A stretch of 64,000 nt of DNA, taken from NCBI GenBank assembly GCA_000827205.1, contig KN832558.1:1104239-1168238 (forward strand), written 5' to 3'. The translations under genes and the position numbers were made by a program. The stretch is from Plicaturopsis crispa FD-325 SS-3. Taxonomy: Eukaryota; Basidiomycota; Agaricomycetes; Amylocorticiales; Amylocorticiaceae. Below, one piece after another: positions 21,576-34,748 of this stretch (its first letter is position 1; every line of letters starts with the position of its first letter). Below the pieces are notes generated by a model that saw nothing but the letters and a program-made list of their open reading frames with translations, did no database searches and was not told the origin of the DNA.

Positions 21576-23311
21576 ATGTCTAATGCTCGCCCAAGACCCC
21601 GGCCCCGACCCCGTCCTGTCGCGAAAGCTTCATCGCCCCCAGACCCATCTTCATCTACTCAGTTGCCGTCAAGTCCCGGCAAAGTAGAAAGTCAATTGAA
21701 TGTCGAAGACGAAGACGCATTGTTCATGCGAAATCGTTCAAGGACGGCGGAGGGATGGAAAAGGCTTGAACAACTTACTAAGGGTGCGTAGCCCTACTTC
21801 CTTGCAGACTTCGGCGCTCATGGGCACCAGCAGAGACAGAGAAGTCGCGCATTCATCGCACGCAAGATGAATCAGACGATGAGCAAGGTCCAGGTGGATC
21901 ATCTCCAGGCCGTAAACACAGGAAGAAATCGAAAGCAGACCACGCAGGGCCTGAGTGGACGCGCACTAATAAGATTCCAATGTGCGTGGCGCGTCTTGTA
22001 ACAGCTTCCGTTGTGGCTCCGCCGTACATGATCACGCGCAGTCCTTGCAATGTAGCAGAGTCTCGAAACTCGAGGGGATTTCTGACGATCCACTTCCAGC
22101 ATCCTATCCTCTGACGAGGATTCCGACTCGTCCGGGGTTGATATCGATATTGCAAGCACCCCAAAGCCAAAAGGGAAGCGTAAACGCGAGCGTAGTCGCT
22201 CGAGGTCCATCACCCCTCCTCCCGCTCTGCCAATTCACATGGTCCAGAACGCGCGAAATCTCGTCCGGTATGCTCGAATGGCACTGCCAAGTGCTTCGTC
22301 GTGTCTTGTTTATCATGCTCATGACCTATGTGTTCTTCCCATCATAGCCAGGCTTTGGATAGTGCTCCTCGTCCGGCCTCACCGACCGGTGGTGGGGATG
22401 ATTCTGCAGACAATATCATGCTGGACCCCGAGCTTGTTAAGATTGTGCAAGAGGCGCGTAACGCGAAGCACAGCGGCTTTTCGGCCAGTGAGACTCTGGA
22501 CCGTGGTGGTGGTCCAGAGACAGTCGTAATAAAGGTCAAGTGGCGGCCACATCCGATGGACGAAGCCGGGGCACGCAAGGTGTTTGGATTCAAGATCAAG
22601 AGAGTGCGTCTCTATGAGTCGAAATCACAATGACAAGGATAGCTAATCGCGCCCGAACCCGTAGCACGACGCATTTAGAGACCTCTTCGAGGAGACGGCT
22701 GATCTAGCAGCAGTACTGTCAGACAACTTGGTCATCAGCTACGAGGGAAGGCGACTCTTCCCGTCCGCGACACCCCACAGCCTACGGATATGGGCAGAGG
22801 CAGAATTAGGTCCGTGACATGCACATATTCATTTCCGTTCGATATGAACACTATCAATCCGTCAGAGGCGTGCGACAAGCGTACATACGAATATATGCGT
22901 GCCAATCGGCACCAGCGGTCACCGTCACTCGCCCATGATCATCTACCCAATCACGACGGACCTTCACGCACGGGTTCACCCTCTGACTATGGAGAGTCGG
23001 GTGACTCAGACCGAGAAGAGCAAGACGCAGGCGATAAATTCAAGTTGATCCTGAGATCCGCAGCAACAAAGAAAGATATCACCCTCACCGTTCGTCAAAC
23101 CACGACTTGTGGCGCGATCGTCAAGGCGTTCTTGAAATCGGCCGGCCTCGCAGACAAATATCCCGCGGGCATAACGCCGAAGAAAGGCAAGAAATCACAG
23201 CCCGGTCCAGTACCTGTCCTTATTGTAGACGGAGAGAAAATGGGCGCAGACGTTCCGATTGGGGACGCAGATCTTGAGGATGGGGATTTGGTAGAGGTTG
23301 GCGGGCTCTAA
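21576..23311 (+). CDS. Rad60/Esc2/NIP45-family SUMO-like domain protein
   Basis: Nuclear genome-stability protein of the RENi family, acting with SUMO conjugation and recombination control. The N-terminus is basic, Pro/Arg-rich and disordered. A first SUMO-like domain is seen after the 22268-22350 intron: TVVIKVKWRPHPMDEAGARK, then FRDLFEETADLAAVLSDNLV and SYEGRRLFPSATPHSLRIW. The second lies in the last exon: KFKLILRSAATKKDITLTVR, ... IVKAFLKSAGLADKYP, PVLIVDGEKMGADVPIGDAD and ending LEDGDLVEVGGL. The two-domain arrangement at the C-terminus is what the family shows. Several introns join in frame. The protein lacks the diglycine tail of true SUMO, as expected. The first exon begins with MSNARPRPRPRPRP. 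Confidence 0.85.
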
Positions 23312-23666
23312 TTTGGCTATCACTTCATGCATTGGCCTGTCTCCAGGCAGCAGTTCCTTTTTCTGGCCTCCCATGCAACTGTTTTTCTATGTGGTCGTTC
23401 GCCGCCGTTCGGCCCCTGCTCTGTAGTATACATAGGTGTGTTATTTATACCAACGCTCTCTGATAATGCTCCTGCTCTGTGTAGACCTAGGCCGCTCATG
23501 CGTCATGTTGACAACCGGACATGCTGCGATGCCATTCCATGTAAGTATGTACATTACAAGCTATAGCAAGTAGGTGCAGCCTTGATCGTGGCACGTGGCG
23601 GGTTGAACTGGAATTGAGTTTTTAAGTTGATCCTCCATCCTCCCTTCCTTCGTTACTTCCACAGCT
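23312..23666. other. Intergenic stretch, no gene seen
   Basis: 3' flank of the SUMO-like gene and 5' flank of the next reading frame. Nothing else supported. Confidence 0.5.
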
Positions 23667-24689
23667 ATGCCATCTCTGACTCGCTCTCAGGCGATAATCG
23701 GTGCTCACGGTGATCAAAGCGAGTTACGACGAAACTCGCGGGGACGAACGAGAGCAGCAGTATCTGAGAGATCATCTCACACACCCGCCGCCGCCGGCGT
23801 ATTACGCGACGCAACTCTTCCCAAATTATCGTATGTGCAATCCGATTTCGGCGCTAGTCAACTTGAGGGCAGCTGCTTACTGACCGGACGTGATTCCAGG
23901 TCTCACAACCAGACATCGCCCGCGTTGGAACAAGTCGTTCCGCCGGTACTGTGCAAAGCCAACTCGAACAACAGCACTGCTCTCACTGGCAGGCGCGTTC
24001 AAGCTATCCCGCCGAATGCAACTTTTCGACTGGATCCTGCGCTACCGTTTCCTTTCTATCAGGCTTCCCTGGATGAGCCAAGCCTCGCGTACATTCACAC
24101 TGGCAGCACCGGAGTAGAAACCACTCAATCGCCTGACCTTGCTCTGCGACAGTCTACGCTATATACTAGGACAAAGCACGCATCCACGCGGCTTCGCATT
24201 CTCTCTCCCTCGCTAGGATATATATCCGACGCGTTCCCGCACAAAACGCCTCATGTCAATGATTCCGTCTCCAATATTGTAGCGGATCTCACCACCCTCT
24301 CCGTTTCGGGTTCGGAGGAAAACTATTCTTGCGAAAAAGCCGCAGCCGAGGATCTAGCTCTTGGACCAGAAGCCCTTGTACACGTCGTGAACCCATCTGT
24401 CGTCAGCGGTGATCAACCGGACGGCTTCCCTACGTATGACACGAACCAACTATTCGACTTCTCGTGCATGTCGGCTGCACTGAACGATCTGTCGGCCGCG
24501 CTGCGCGAGGTGCCAGTCGATATCTCATACAGTTCCGCCCAGTCCTTTTCGTTCGCATCTGCTCAATCCCGCTCTACTTCTATATACGCACGATCTCAGG
24601 CGACAAGTGTGCGCAACAGCATAGCATTAAGGGTGCAAACAACCTATGGAGCAAGCTCGGCGCCACTCCCAGGCCGACTCGAGCGATGA
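23667..24689 (+). CDS. Hypothetical Ser/Ala-rich protein
   Basis: A single open frame of 340 codons begins at an ATG after a pyrimidine-rich leader and AGCT. The product is rich in Ser, Ala, Thr and Arg and probably disordered; a more acidic segment (NIVADLTTLSVSGSEENYS) and AALNDLSAALREVPVDISYS may form helices. I recognise no domain. The length in this GC content makes chance unlikely but not excluded. An in-frame GT/AG pair around 23870-23900 could hide an intron. Confidence 0.45.
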   Translation: MPSLTRSQAIIGAHGDQSELRRNSRGRTRAAVSERSSHTPAAAGVLRDATLPKLSYVQSDFGASQLEGSCLLTGRDSRSHNQTSPALEQVVPPVLCKANSNNSTALTGRRVQAIPPNATFRLDPALPFPFYQASLDEPSLAYIHTGSTGVETTQSPDLALRQSTLYTRTKHASTRLRILSPSLGYISDAFPHKTPHVNDSVSNIVADLTTLSVSGSEENYSCEKAAAEDLALGPEALVHVVNPSVVSGDQPDGFPTYDTNQLFDFSCMSAALNDLSAALREVPVDISYSSAQSFSFASAQSRSTSIYARSQATSVRNSIALRVQTTYGASSAPLPGRLER

Positions 24690-25695
24690 AAACCTGGACA
24701 AAAAAGTCGCGCCTGTGATCTTCAATTCCCGAACGTTGAACGTGCACCTAAAGTTATAGCTATTCCATCAGCCTGTTTACTGTCCTAGTTCTCGTGTCTG
24801 TAATGTTGTCCCATGTCTCGCTAAACCGTGTTTTCTATTTTATCCTACGTATGCACGTCTCGTAATTTGAATCTTTCACTGGGGTGGGAATTGTGTCGTC
24901 GCTCAACGGTAACGATCATGCATGATTTCAATCAGCAGTCACTACATAGTCGACCCTCAAACTGCAGCCTTTGTCAAGAACTCCACAGGTTACTTAACTA
25001 AGTGAACGGTGCAACTGCGACTACTACCTACTAGATTAAAACATATTGCCTCCGAAATTAGGAACAAAGTCCAGGACCGGCATCCTCCGAGGCTTCAACA
25101 GGCCCGGTGCTACTAAGGGTGCACTTGAGCTACACCATAAGCCGGTTCAATGCAACGACCCATTGCCTTGAGCCAGGGTTGTCTCAAGGTAAGAGAAATC
25201 CTCACTGCTTTCGCAAGAAAAGGCGCAGAGTTTTGTTGATGATTCAATAGACAAAGGAGCTTTCCGGCGCCACCCGATATCATGTACTTGGTAAAATTTG
25301 AACTTCACTTGCCCAGCAATTGCAAGGCAGTTCAAAGTATGCATATGCTTATTACAAGGGTATTTTTTCAAGTGAGTTCTACGGTTCTCCATCCTTCATA
25401 ATGCATGCTGATTGCGGAGTAGTGTTGTACTGAACGGCACAAAGCGCCGCAGGGCGGCGGGGCCACCGTGACACCCTTTGGTCCGTTTGTGGACCGCTTT
25501 TAACTTCCGCGCACCCTTGCACAATGAAGACAACGGATAAGTCTTGACCACTTTCTCCATAGAGCGACAATGCCGCTTTGAATGTCTATAAAGACCACAC
25601 GTTTCACCGAACGTCCGCAGAACAGCCCTTTGAACACGACTCTCTCAAATACGCCCATCTTTCCGATCTTCTCGCTCGTATCTCATTCCCATATC
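24690..25695. other. 1-kb stretch without a supported gene
   Basis: Between two plus-strand genes. A GAACGTTGAACG unit near 24731 matches the small repeats at 10353 and 11822. No coding exon is evident. Confidence 0.45.
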
Positions 25696-27403
25696 ATGTC
25701 TTATTACGCTCATAGCCTTCACCCCGACACTGCGTATCGCGGAACCACTGTGAGATCTGTGTTCTATTGCATGTTGTCCAACAAGTCCTGATGACAACAT
25801 CTCGTGTAGACTTGTCCTCCTGGTGGCCCCATATCTGCGGGGGCTCCGTACTCACTGGCAAGATCTAAACTCTCGCACTCAAAATCACACGCTACTCTCA
25901 GCTCTCGTCGTTCTGGAGGAACTTCTTCGCACACCCCGTCGTATGCTTCATCGGGTGCTAGTAGTGACCATTTGTTTAGTCGTTCAGCTGGATCTCCTCC
26001 GACGCCCTACCCGCTTCCGTTCCCGAACGTCAAAGCGCCGTCTCATGCACCTTCAAATCGGACTCGCATGGACCCCACAGCTGTCGTGCCCCCTCCTCCT
26101 GGAAGCGGATTCTACGCCGGTGTAGCCAAGACATATGCTATGCCGTTACCAGATGCCGCGGCGAGGTCTCGGCCTCCCTCCCGCCAAGGAGCCTCTTCAG
26201 TAGCGCCTTCGACCCATGCACGCGGAAGGTCCCCGGAGCCCACAGTCTATCGCAGCTCGCCCGGTGCACCATCCAGCCGTGCTCCGAGCTCAACTCGTGC
26301 ACCGTCGAATATTGGGAGGAGCGATTCAAGGCCGCCTTCTGCGCACCGGGCACCGCAAGTTCTCTCGCGCTCAGTATCCACTCCAAGACTGCGGGCGCCG
26401 TCCTCGTCGGGCCGCCCGGACCACAGGCCTGCAATGGCCTACCACATCGACTTGCACCGCTCGTCCTCACGTCAGACTTTATCTGTTCCAGGCGCTGCGC
26501 CGTCGTATATACACGTCTTGACTGCCCAGCCGCAAGGAACAACCATTACCGTAATCCCGCCCATGCCCTCCAGGACCAATAGTGCGGCGCCACCCCCACT
26601 GTCTCGTACTACGCCTTCATACCGCGCCCCGAGTATTGCGCCGTCGTCGAAGCCACCATCGGGTGTGGCCCCTTCCCAGCGCTCGCGTACTTCAAGCACC
26701 ACCCAATCCGGCAGGCAGCCGCCATTCCAGGGATCTTCGCCCGCTCCTTACTTGGTTCCAGCTGCCACGCCGAGTGCTCCTAACGGCGCGGAGGATACGG
26801 CGATGCGAATTCCTGTCCACCTTCGTGGCGCAGTGTTCAAGCTCCAATTCTCGTCCATTCACACCCTTGGGGACGGCGTCGCATTCAACGAGGGGGCACA
26901 TGGTCAGGTCATGCACCTCAGCTCCAGCATCGGGGACTTTATGGAGAACAAATTCCGCCACATCCATACTGGGCTGCTCCATATCAAGGTGAGTGATCCC
27001 CACAGCTTTCGGCTGCACAATCTTTTCCTAACCGGGTACGTCGATGACAGTGGCCTGGATCCGAGAAGCAGCCGTGGTCGAGGAAGCTAGCATTCCGCAA
27101 CCCCGACGAGACACTTGTCACTTTGGGACAACTTGCGTACGAAGTCACGTTCTTGTTTCGCATGTTTATCAAGGTATGTCCATATCGACAGAGTTTTCTG
27201 CTTCTGAATAACGATCCTTTCTACAGGACTATCCGGACAAAATTGACTACAACAACATCCGCATTCTGAGTATCTGGACCCCACTTGAAGGTAATGGCGA
27301 GTATTGGGAGATCGAAACGATTACCGCCGCTCCGCAGGATTCACAACCGATGCAGGTGTCACCACTTTCAAGGCAGCCGTCGAGGTTCAACATGAGAGGA
27401 TAA
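25696..27403 (+). CDS. Conserved-looking fungal protein with low-complexity N-terminus
   Basis: The gene begins MSYYAHSLHPDTAYRGTT, then an intron to about 25810. A long Ser/Pro/Arg-rich region (about 330 residues) looks disordered. The C-terminal part, about 130 residues, looks folded: IPVHLRGAVFKLQFSSIHTL, FMENKFRHIHTGLLHIK, then after the 26991-27050 intron WPGSEKQPWSRKLAFRNPDE, QLAYEVTFLFRMFIKDYPDK and NIRILSIWTPLEGNGEYWEI. Each junction keeps frame, and the stop is TAA at 27401-27403. I believe this C-terminal domain recurs in Agaricomycete hypothetical proteins but cannot name it. No catalytic motif is visible. Confidence 0.6.
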
Positions 27404-27891
27404 TTGGGGCGCGAGGGAATGAATAAATGTTAATGTCGGGCGATTGCAACCCGCACTCAACCGTGTAGAGATAAGGTTATACAAAGCAACGTTTGCATAG
27501 TTTACGCTAGGAAACGCTATCTCATGGCAAATTAAAGTTGTTGGCGTTGAAGAGAGAAGATATGAGGGCTGCCAGGAACCAGGGGAGTATAATCTGGAGT
27601 AGCGCACGGCGCACATGGCACACGAGAGACCGCCGGCAAAGCGCGATCAATGCACATATAGCAACTTTATGTAAGGTTCAAGTGGTCCCCTCAAAACTGG
27701 ATACCAACTTTCAATTGGCCGGTTGCTATCGCCTTTCTGTTCCTCTTTCCTTATTTTCCCAAGAACAGTCTAGAGGACCGGAAAACTTGTCCAAAATAGC
27801 ACCCTCGAACTTCGACTTTTCCACATTCATACACTGTTTTACCCAGACCCATATTCGTTCCAGGATCGGCCGAATCAAGGGCGAAGTCGAC
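27404..27891. other. Intergenic stretch, no gene seen
   Basis: 5' flank of the large RA-PH gene. An open frame runs through part of it but has no recognisable content; the ATG at 27892 is the better start. Confidence 0.45.
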
Positions 27892-30800
27892 ATGGCGGGC
27901 ATCCTGAATCTCACGGAAGGGTTGCAGCATCTTTCCTTCGAACCACCACCATCCACAAGAGATCGTCTGGACGCGCGTTATCCCTCTGCTGTTCCCCATT
28001 CTAAAGTTCGCGCTTCGGAGGGCGTGCCTGCCATCAAGGTCTTCTCTGGAGGCAACGACGAAGGCGACGACGGATACCATTCCGTGCACGACTCCGAAGG
28101 CCGGTTCGACCACGTCGGGGCACAGTTGTACGATTATATGGACAAGGTGAGCGTACATTGCGCGAGTAGAGCTCAGCCAAACCTGGTTCGCGGGTGTGTC
28201 ATGCTCGGAATGCGCGTATAGCGTCTCCGTTCATGCCTGCACGCGCAGCCGCGTTTTGCGGCCGCTGCGAAATACGGCGCATTACGTGAAATGCGTCTGC
28301 AGCGTGTCAATGTATATCAGAGGACTAATCCTGGGCGTCGTCCATCAGGTTGATATGCACACCACGAGTGGGTTACCCTCCGCAAGCATCAGTCCTCCGC
28401 CCTCCGGTTACGTGATTCCAAGCCTCACCCCGCACGAAAAGGAAAAGGAAAAGAGCTATCGAGTTTCGCTCTCCAAACAACCCAGCTTACAGTCCAAGAT
28501 GCCCAAGAAACGTCGCTCCCTTCAGTCAATCTTTATCCCTGGATTCCTATCAAATGCATTACCCCCTTCAGGCGTCGTACCCGAATCAGCTATGTCGAAG
28601 AGGCTCTCACGAATGCGTTCGCAATCCGCTGCTGCACAAACCCCATTTCTTACATCTCCTATAGTCGCTAGCCCTACTCCTCAGCGCGTTCAGGACTCAT
28701 CCCCGGCATCAGATGTCTCACGAAACTCTCCGCCCTTGCAGGATCTACTAGGCGATGACCCATTTGCCAACCTCTCCCCCGGACCCTCCTTCCTGACCCC
28801 CTCCGAAACCCCTCACACCGTACCCCGCAGACCGCGCTACCTTAGTACTTCCTCCGTCATGGCAGCAGTCCCCCCTCCTCGATCCCCTCTGTCTCCGTCT
28901 GGATCGTCAGCCTCGCTTTCCCGGCCCTTGCCAGAGGACACCGTCTCCGCGTTCCCGTTTCCGATTGAGAAGCATGAGACCCGTCCAAAATCCGCAGGAG
29001 CAGGCGCCCATGCCAAGCCTGCGTTTAGGTCGCGTCCCTCATTACCCTCTCTTCATACCTTGTCAAGTCAGAATGTCATTATTCCTACGAAGGTGCATCC
29101 GTCAGTCAGGGTCATCTATCCTGCACAAAACTAACTGCAGAAATCTTTTGGACAGACGCGTCGCGGCAAGGTTGGAGCTGGTTTACCCTGCGAGCCTTGG
29201 CTCATGAACGACGATGCACAAGACCGTTCTAGCGGTGAAAGCGCTGGACCGCCCTCCAGCGTTTGCCCGTCGGCGGCTGGTAATCGTTCGCGCTCTGGTT
29301 CCCGTATAGGTGATCCTGTAGATCTCTCGCTCGCCCTATCGGGCGATTTTACCGACTTGTCCGGTTCTTATTCGATGGAGGCTGAACCACTGCCTTCTGC
29401 CCTTGCTACCGTCACCGAACCTGACGATCTAGACGAGGCCGAAGAAGCCGCGTCCGCCTTGCTAGAGGTGTACGATGACGACGTCGATGACACTGCGACA
29501 TCCCCAACACCACCGCTAACGCGGTCCCATTCCGAGGACTTGACCGATTCATTTGCCCATTTGTCGCCCACACGCTCGCCTTACGTCCATGACAGCTTAC
29601 TGGAGCCCGATTATATGTCGGCATGCGACCCCGATGACGATGGTTTAGATTCCCCCTTCGACTTTCATTTCTACGCGCAGTCTTCGGAGCTCTCGCTCGA
29701 TAGCTCATCTGAATCCAGCTCCAGCACACCGTCACCCGAGCACGATGCCGTGGCTATTCCCATGCGGCGCGGCACCTCCAGTGAGCACCCCGTGGAAGAC
29801 CTCCTGTTCGAGTCTGGCAGCTCAGCGGGAACTATTCGCAACACGACGCACGCACTCATGAGTGCTCGACGCCGTTTCACCGTGCTCGATGAGGAGATGG
29901 ATGGTGCAGACCCCTTGGTGGATGCCGGTGAGCCAAGTGGTCAGGGTCGGCGTGGAGGCAAATGGAGCCGAGACAGCGGGAACGGTAGCAGCGGCAGAGA
30001 TGGTGACCGCGGCGCCGGTGGTGACAAGTATCCTCGGGATAACGGTTCACGGCAAGGGGGCTCCAGCGGTGGTCGGGGCGGCGGCGATGATAGACGTGAC
30101 ACGAACCGCAATCGCTCGGCCTTTTCATCCCCCTCCGACACCGAAGAGTCGGACTCTGGTGATGAGAGCAATGACGACTATGGTGTTGATAAGGCCGCTG
30201 CTGGTGCTTCTGGTTCCTCTACGACTGATGACGACGTGCCTCTCGCACAGCGGATCCCTACCGCTCTCAAGGCGCAAAACACAATTCGGAGGCAGGTTCG
30301 CGATGAGCGAGACCAGCGCAGGAAAGATCGCGCCCAGCGGTATCAGCAGTCGGGCCGATCTCAGCGCGCGCCGCGGGAGGCGACATTATCCCCTCCGCGA
30401 GGTGCTGCTGTCGCCCCGCACCATGGTGCGCCCATGTCTAGCTCTGAGGAAGCCGCACTGCATGCGTCGGCTCCAGTCAGGAGAGTTCGCACAGCGACAC
30501 TCCCCAGCTCCATGAACCAGCCGTTTACTATCGACGACTTGACGAGAAAGCTTATAAATGTGCAAGCAAGCGGGTCCCCGCCTGCTGCGACTATATCCCC
30601 GGGTGCTCGTGGGCCTCTGGATGCAACTCGGTCTTTGCAGTCTCGGGACCCTGCGCATGGACGCCAAGATGACCTTGGTGTCTTGCCCAGACAGCCTGCA
30701 CCAAATGTGCAACGCGAAAAAACGCTCAGGCCCATGCGTTCTTTCCATCGCCCGGAGCGTAGGAACACGGAGAATGCACGCACGGTGCCAATGCCCCCCA

Positions 30801-32187
30801 TATCCACCCAGACGCTTGGTCGTAGCACCACTGGCAGCAGACCGCGTAGAGCACAGGAACATAGCACTGGAGTGAATCCCCCGAGCGCGTATCCTGAGGA
30901 CTCACGCGACGATAAATCCTCGCGCTATCGTTCGAGCGAGGAAGGGGGGCGGTCGTCGAAGGAGGGCTACATGTCGGCTCGTGTATCCTCCGACGGCGAT
31001 GTATCGCCAGGATTCCGGAACGAACGCCGACCGCCAGTCCCTCCTCTTCCGCCGGCGGAGGTGCTCGCAAACCTGACCCATTCGACCGCTAAGCAGCATC
31101 TGACGCAGCAGCGGGTGTTCATTGTGGACATGCAGCGATTCAACATGGTTGAAGTCGGCGCGTCTACGAACGCTCGTGATGTTCTGGAAATGGTTGATGC
31201 CCAGGGCGCTCTTGAAGGATGGGCCGGCACCGGTGGATGGATGCTTTTTGAAGTTGCCCAAGATTTCGGGATGGGTGCATATTGCTCATGTCTCTTGAGA
31301 AAGACAAACGCTCACACCTTTCGCAGAACGCCCGGTTCGAGGCTACGAGCTTCTGTCAGACATCACAGGCTCATGGAACAAGGACAAAATGGTCAACACG
31401 TTTCTCATCAAGAAGACACCGCTAGCCCCCCTTCTTAGTCGCAATGTAAGTACTGAAATTTTGACTCGGACTGCTCAGGGTACTTATGAGCAATGATAGG
31501 TTATCCCTTCGGCGTCTCCTGTCCATGGAGGTTATGTCGAATGGGAAAGTAAGCGAGGCAAGTGGAATAAGCGGTGGCTTGAGTTAAAAGAGCATAGCTT
31601 GTGGCTCTCTAAGCGTGAAACCGTGCGTTTACCACGTTCATACATCTTATTCGTGAGGTTGATGGGAAACATTTCCAGGGCAAAGATGCTTCATTCTTGT
31701 GTTCACTGTCCAACTTCGACGCCTACTTCGTGACTCGCCTGCATAAAGCCCCAAAACCATTCGTCTTCTCCGTCAAATCCACCGACAACCTCTCATATTT
31801 CGAAAATGCCGCCGATTATGTTCACATTTTCTCTTGCTCTGCAAAAGACGGAGAGAAATGGATGGAAAACATCCTGCTGGCTCGCGTGAGCACTCTTCCT
31901 CTTGGCTTCTGATTGCGAATCTTAATATATGCCCATAGTCGTATGTCCTACACCAAGAGCGCAACGTTCTCTTCACAGGAAAGCCTGCGTCTGGCGCTAC
32001 CCCGGGCCTCAACTTTGGCACGGGCAATCTTCATCATGCCAAATCGGTATCTCGCCCCGGACCACGATCTCAGCGCCCCGCTCAACCACTTGTCAACGTC
32101 CCCCCTCCTTTCGGCATTCCCGCTGCTCCCACCGCCCCTGCAACAACTGTATTTGAGCCTGGCTCTCTCCTCGCCAAGCAAACATGA
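27892..32187 (+). CDS. Large RA-PH domain adaptor protein
   Basis: A protein of about 1,300 residues with a tandem Ras-association and pleckstrin-homology pair at its C-terminus, the arrangement found in Grb7/10 and lamellipodin-type adaptors. The N-terminal two thirds are disordered, with Ser/Pro-rich, acidic and Gly/Arg/Asp-rich stretches. The RA domain spans about 31080-31440: QRVFIVDMQRFNMVEVGAST, NARDVLEMVDAQGAL, GGWMLFEVAQDFGM, then after an intron ERPVRGYELLSDITGSW. The PH domain spans about 31510-31930: GGYVEWESKRGKWNKRWLEL, FLCSLSNFDAYFVTRLHKAP and AKDGEKWMENILLARS. It probably binds a Ras-type GTPase and phosphoinositides at the plasma membrane. The first exon (MAGILNLTEGLQHLSF) is separated from the next by an intron of about 200 bp near 28147-28348. 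The last exon ends with FEPGSLLAKQT. Confidence 0.75.
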
Positions 32188-32463
32188 TTTCGCATCTCAC
32201 GAGTTATGGTATATCATTAGACTGTAAAATTGGCGAAGTCCATTAATATTCCCCTGTTGTTGTCTCGACCGAGTCGCTCTTTTCTAGATATCGTCACGAC
32301 CAGCCGTTCCTTACCTTGTAATATTGTCTGCCATACTCTATGTAATATGGGTGTAAGCCCCGAATATATTGTTTCTAAGTACATTTTATTCAGCCAGAGA
32401 AAGATGAAGGGACGTTGAAGACGCGACAACAGAAGATAGCAAATTTCCAGACAACAACATAGA

Positions 32464-34748
32464 TTAATCTGATACTTTCAACTTTTTCTTCACCGGTCCA
32501 TCCTCGTCGTCCGCCTTCGGTTTCGCTTTGGGTTTGGGTTTGGGCCGTGGTTTAGACGACTCGTCGTCGTCGACATCCATCGCATCGTCGTCTTTCTTTT
32601 TTGGCTTGGGCTTGGGCTTTGGTGCAGCTTTCTTGGGCTTGTCGTCGTCATCCCCAGAATCGCCACCCTTGTCCGCCTTGGCCTTCTTCTTAGTGCCTGT
32701 CTTTTTTGACCCGTCGCCCTTTGTCTTCTTCTTCCCTGCCCGTTTGAAATCGCGGTCGCCACTCGCATCCGATGCAGTAGCAGCACCATCGTCAGATGAG
32801 TCGGTATCGGTGGGAGAGCCCGAATCAGAATCCGAGGCGTGGAAGTCTTCATCTACAGACGATCGTTGTGAATTAGAGATGCCTGCAAGGAGCCTGGAGG
32901 ATTATCAGCATACCTTCCTCGCTGTCTTCATCGTCACCACCCATCCTAGGCTTAGGTGCTTCATCACCACTGCTGGCGACACTCTGCATCTCTTCGTCGT
33001 CGTCGTCGGCCCCAGCCGCAGCTAGGAGCAAGTCCGCGTCGGGGACCATTTCGTTTTTTATCCTTACTTTCTTATCTTTCAGGTACGCCTCCGTGGAGTC
33101 ATGCTCCTCTTTGTTGATGCTCGTGAACGTGTATTCGGGCCCGCTTTTGGTCACGATTTTGAGGTCGAATGTACGTGCGGCAGTGGCGCCCATGGAGGCC
33201 CCGACGCGGGAGAAAACGACTTGATGGACATCTGACAGCTCGACAAGGGTCGGCTGCTTCGACACGAAGAATATGTATTTTTCCAGCATAAAGAGATCGC
33301 CTTGAGTGGCTTTCAAATTTGCTTTGATGCCAGGATGGCCATCGCGACTGCGAACAATGAACAGTAAGGTTCCTGTCGAAGATAAGACGATCAAATGGCG
33401 AACCTCGAGAAACTACCAGCTCCTATGATCTTCTTTTTCGAGAGAGCGCGGAAGACGCCAGAGACGACCTCAAATGTAGGGTCCTCGTAGTTTTTCTTCA
33501 GTCTATCGTACTTCGCAATCTCCTCTCTGGACTCAATTTAGCGGATTTGAAAGATAGAGTGCGTGATAGACGTACTCATCCATGTTGAGCTCTGCGGTGA
33601 TCTCTTCCTCTCGCGTGAATTGCATGACGAGATACTGATATCGGGTCTGTCCTTGTCGTATCGGGGTGTTGAGCCCAAGCTGTCCATTCGATCGTGATAA
33701 GAAAGCCGACTATTGTCGCTAGAATATCTATGCTCACAATAAATAGGACATGTTGATCGTCTTTAGGCAATAGAAAGAGCCTCGATATGCTGGTGTATAC
33801 GATCTTGTAGTCGTATGTTTTTCCGCGCAAACGCAAGAAATCGGGGAACATATCCACGTCGTACCGACCTCGCGGGGTTAGCACCAGCACCTCTTCGAAG
33901 CTGAGTATGATGTCTCCCGATACTTGGCCGATGTCAGCCTTCTCCTTGACAGCGTCATGGAATGCCTGTGCCGCGCTCGTTTCCTCGCCGTCTTCTTCGA
34001 CGTCGGATTTCTGCGAGCCTGCATCTGAGTCACGCGCACGGGTGTGGGTGCCGGGAACGTGGAAACGAATTTCGACCATTTCATCGGGCGCATTTTTAGA
34101 TGATTTCTTCTGTGAGCCGGAAGGTGCGGGGTTGGCGAATTCGAGGGAAACCTCGGTGCGTCCGGCGATGTTAGAGTTTGCAACGTGATTTAAGGGGAGT
34201 TCGAAGGACGTTTTGTTTGATACGAGGAAAGCCAAGTCTTGTCCTGCAATGGAGTTCCGGTGTTATCTATGTGCGCGCCTCTCACCAGGCGAGCAGCGTA
34301 CCTTGAAAGTCGGTCACACCCCAATTCCAACCCTTGAATGAAATCTCTTTGCCTTCAAGGGTCACGGCAAAATGCTGTTTTAGGAGACCCGCAACCTTGT
34401 CGTGATCCTAGCACGCATGTTTAGACGGCCAATGTCGCGTTCCGTCTAGATGATTGAGACTTACTTCACGCGAGAACCCATCGAAGTGTTCTTTCCGTCT
34501 GTCCTTCATTCCGACTCTAAGCTGAAATCCACGGGCTACGCGGAGCCACTGTGCCCATTTGATATCCGCAGACGACATTGCGACAACCTTCTCTGTCTCC
34601 TCGCCTTTCCAGGCCATTCCGCTCGATGCCACACGGAACTCTGTCAAAGAGGCGTCTAGAACAGATATATCAACAAAGGACTGGCAGACGCACTTCCAGC
34701 TTCCGGGGCTATCCCATGGTATATACGATCGAATTGCGTAGTCGCCAT
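32464..34748 (-). CDS. POB3: FACT complex subunit Pob3/SSRP1
   Basis: Histone chaperone subunit that works with Spt16 in moving nucleosomes during transcription and replication. The N-terminus after the first intron reads FRVASSGMAWKGEE, then ADIKWAQWLRVARGFQLRVG and KDRRKEHFDGFSRE, classic Pob3 sequence. Next come FLVSNKTSFELPLNHVANSN, TEVSLEFANPAPSGSQ, then the PH-like middle domain with ILSFEEVLVLTPRGRYDVDM, FLRLRGKTYDYKIVYTSISR and LFLLPKDDQHVLFIVSIDI. The C-terminus is acidic then Lys/Pro-rich, ending GPVKKKLKVSD. I do not see an HMG box, which fits the yeast-type Pob3 that lacks one (Nhp6 supplies it) rather than animal SSRP1. The start MATTQFDRIYHGIAPEAG at 34748 precedes a 36-bp-scale first intron. 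Confidence 0.92.

Noticed and set aside
29862-30515. 217-codon plus-strand frame inside the RA-PH gene
   Set aside because: Shadow of the true frame, which continues on both sides and leads into the RA domain.
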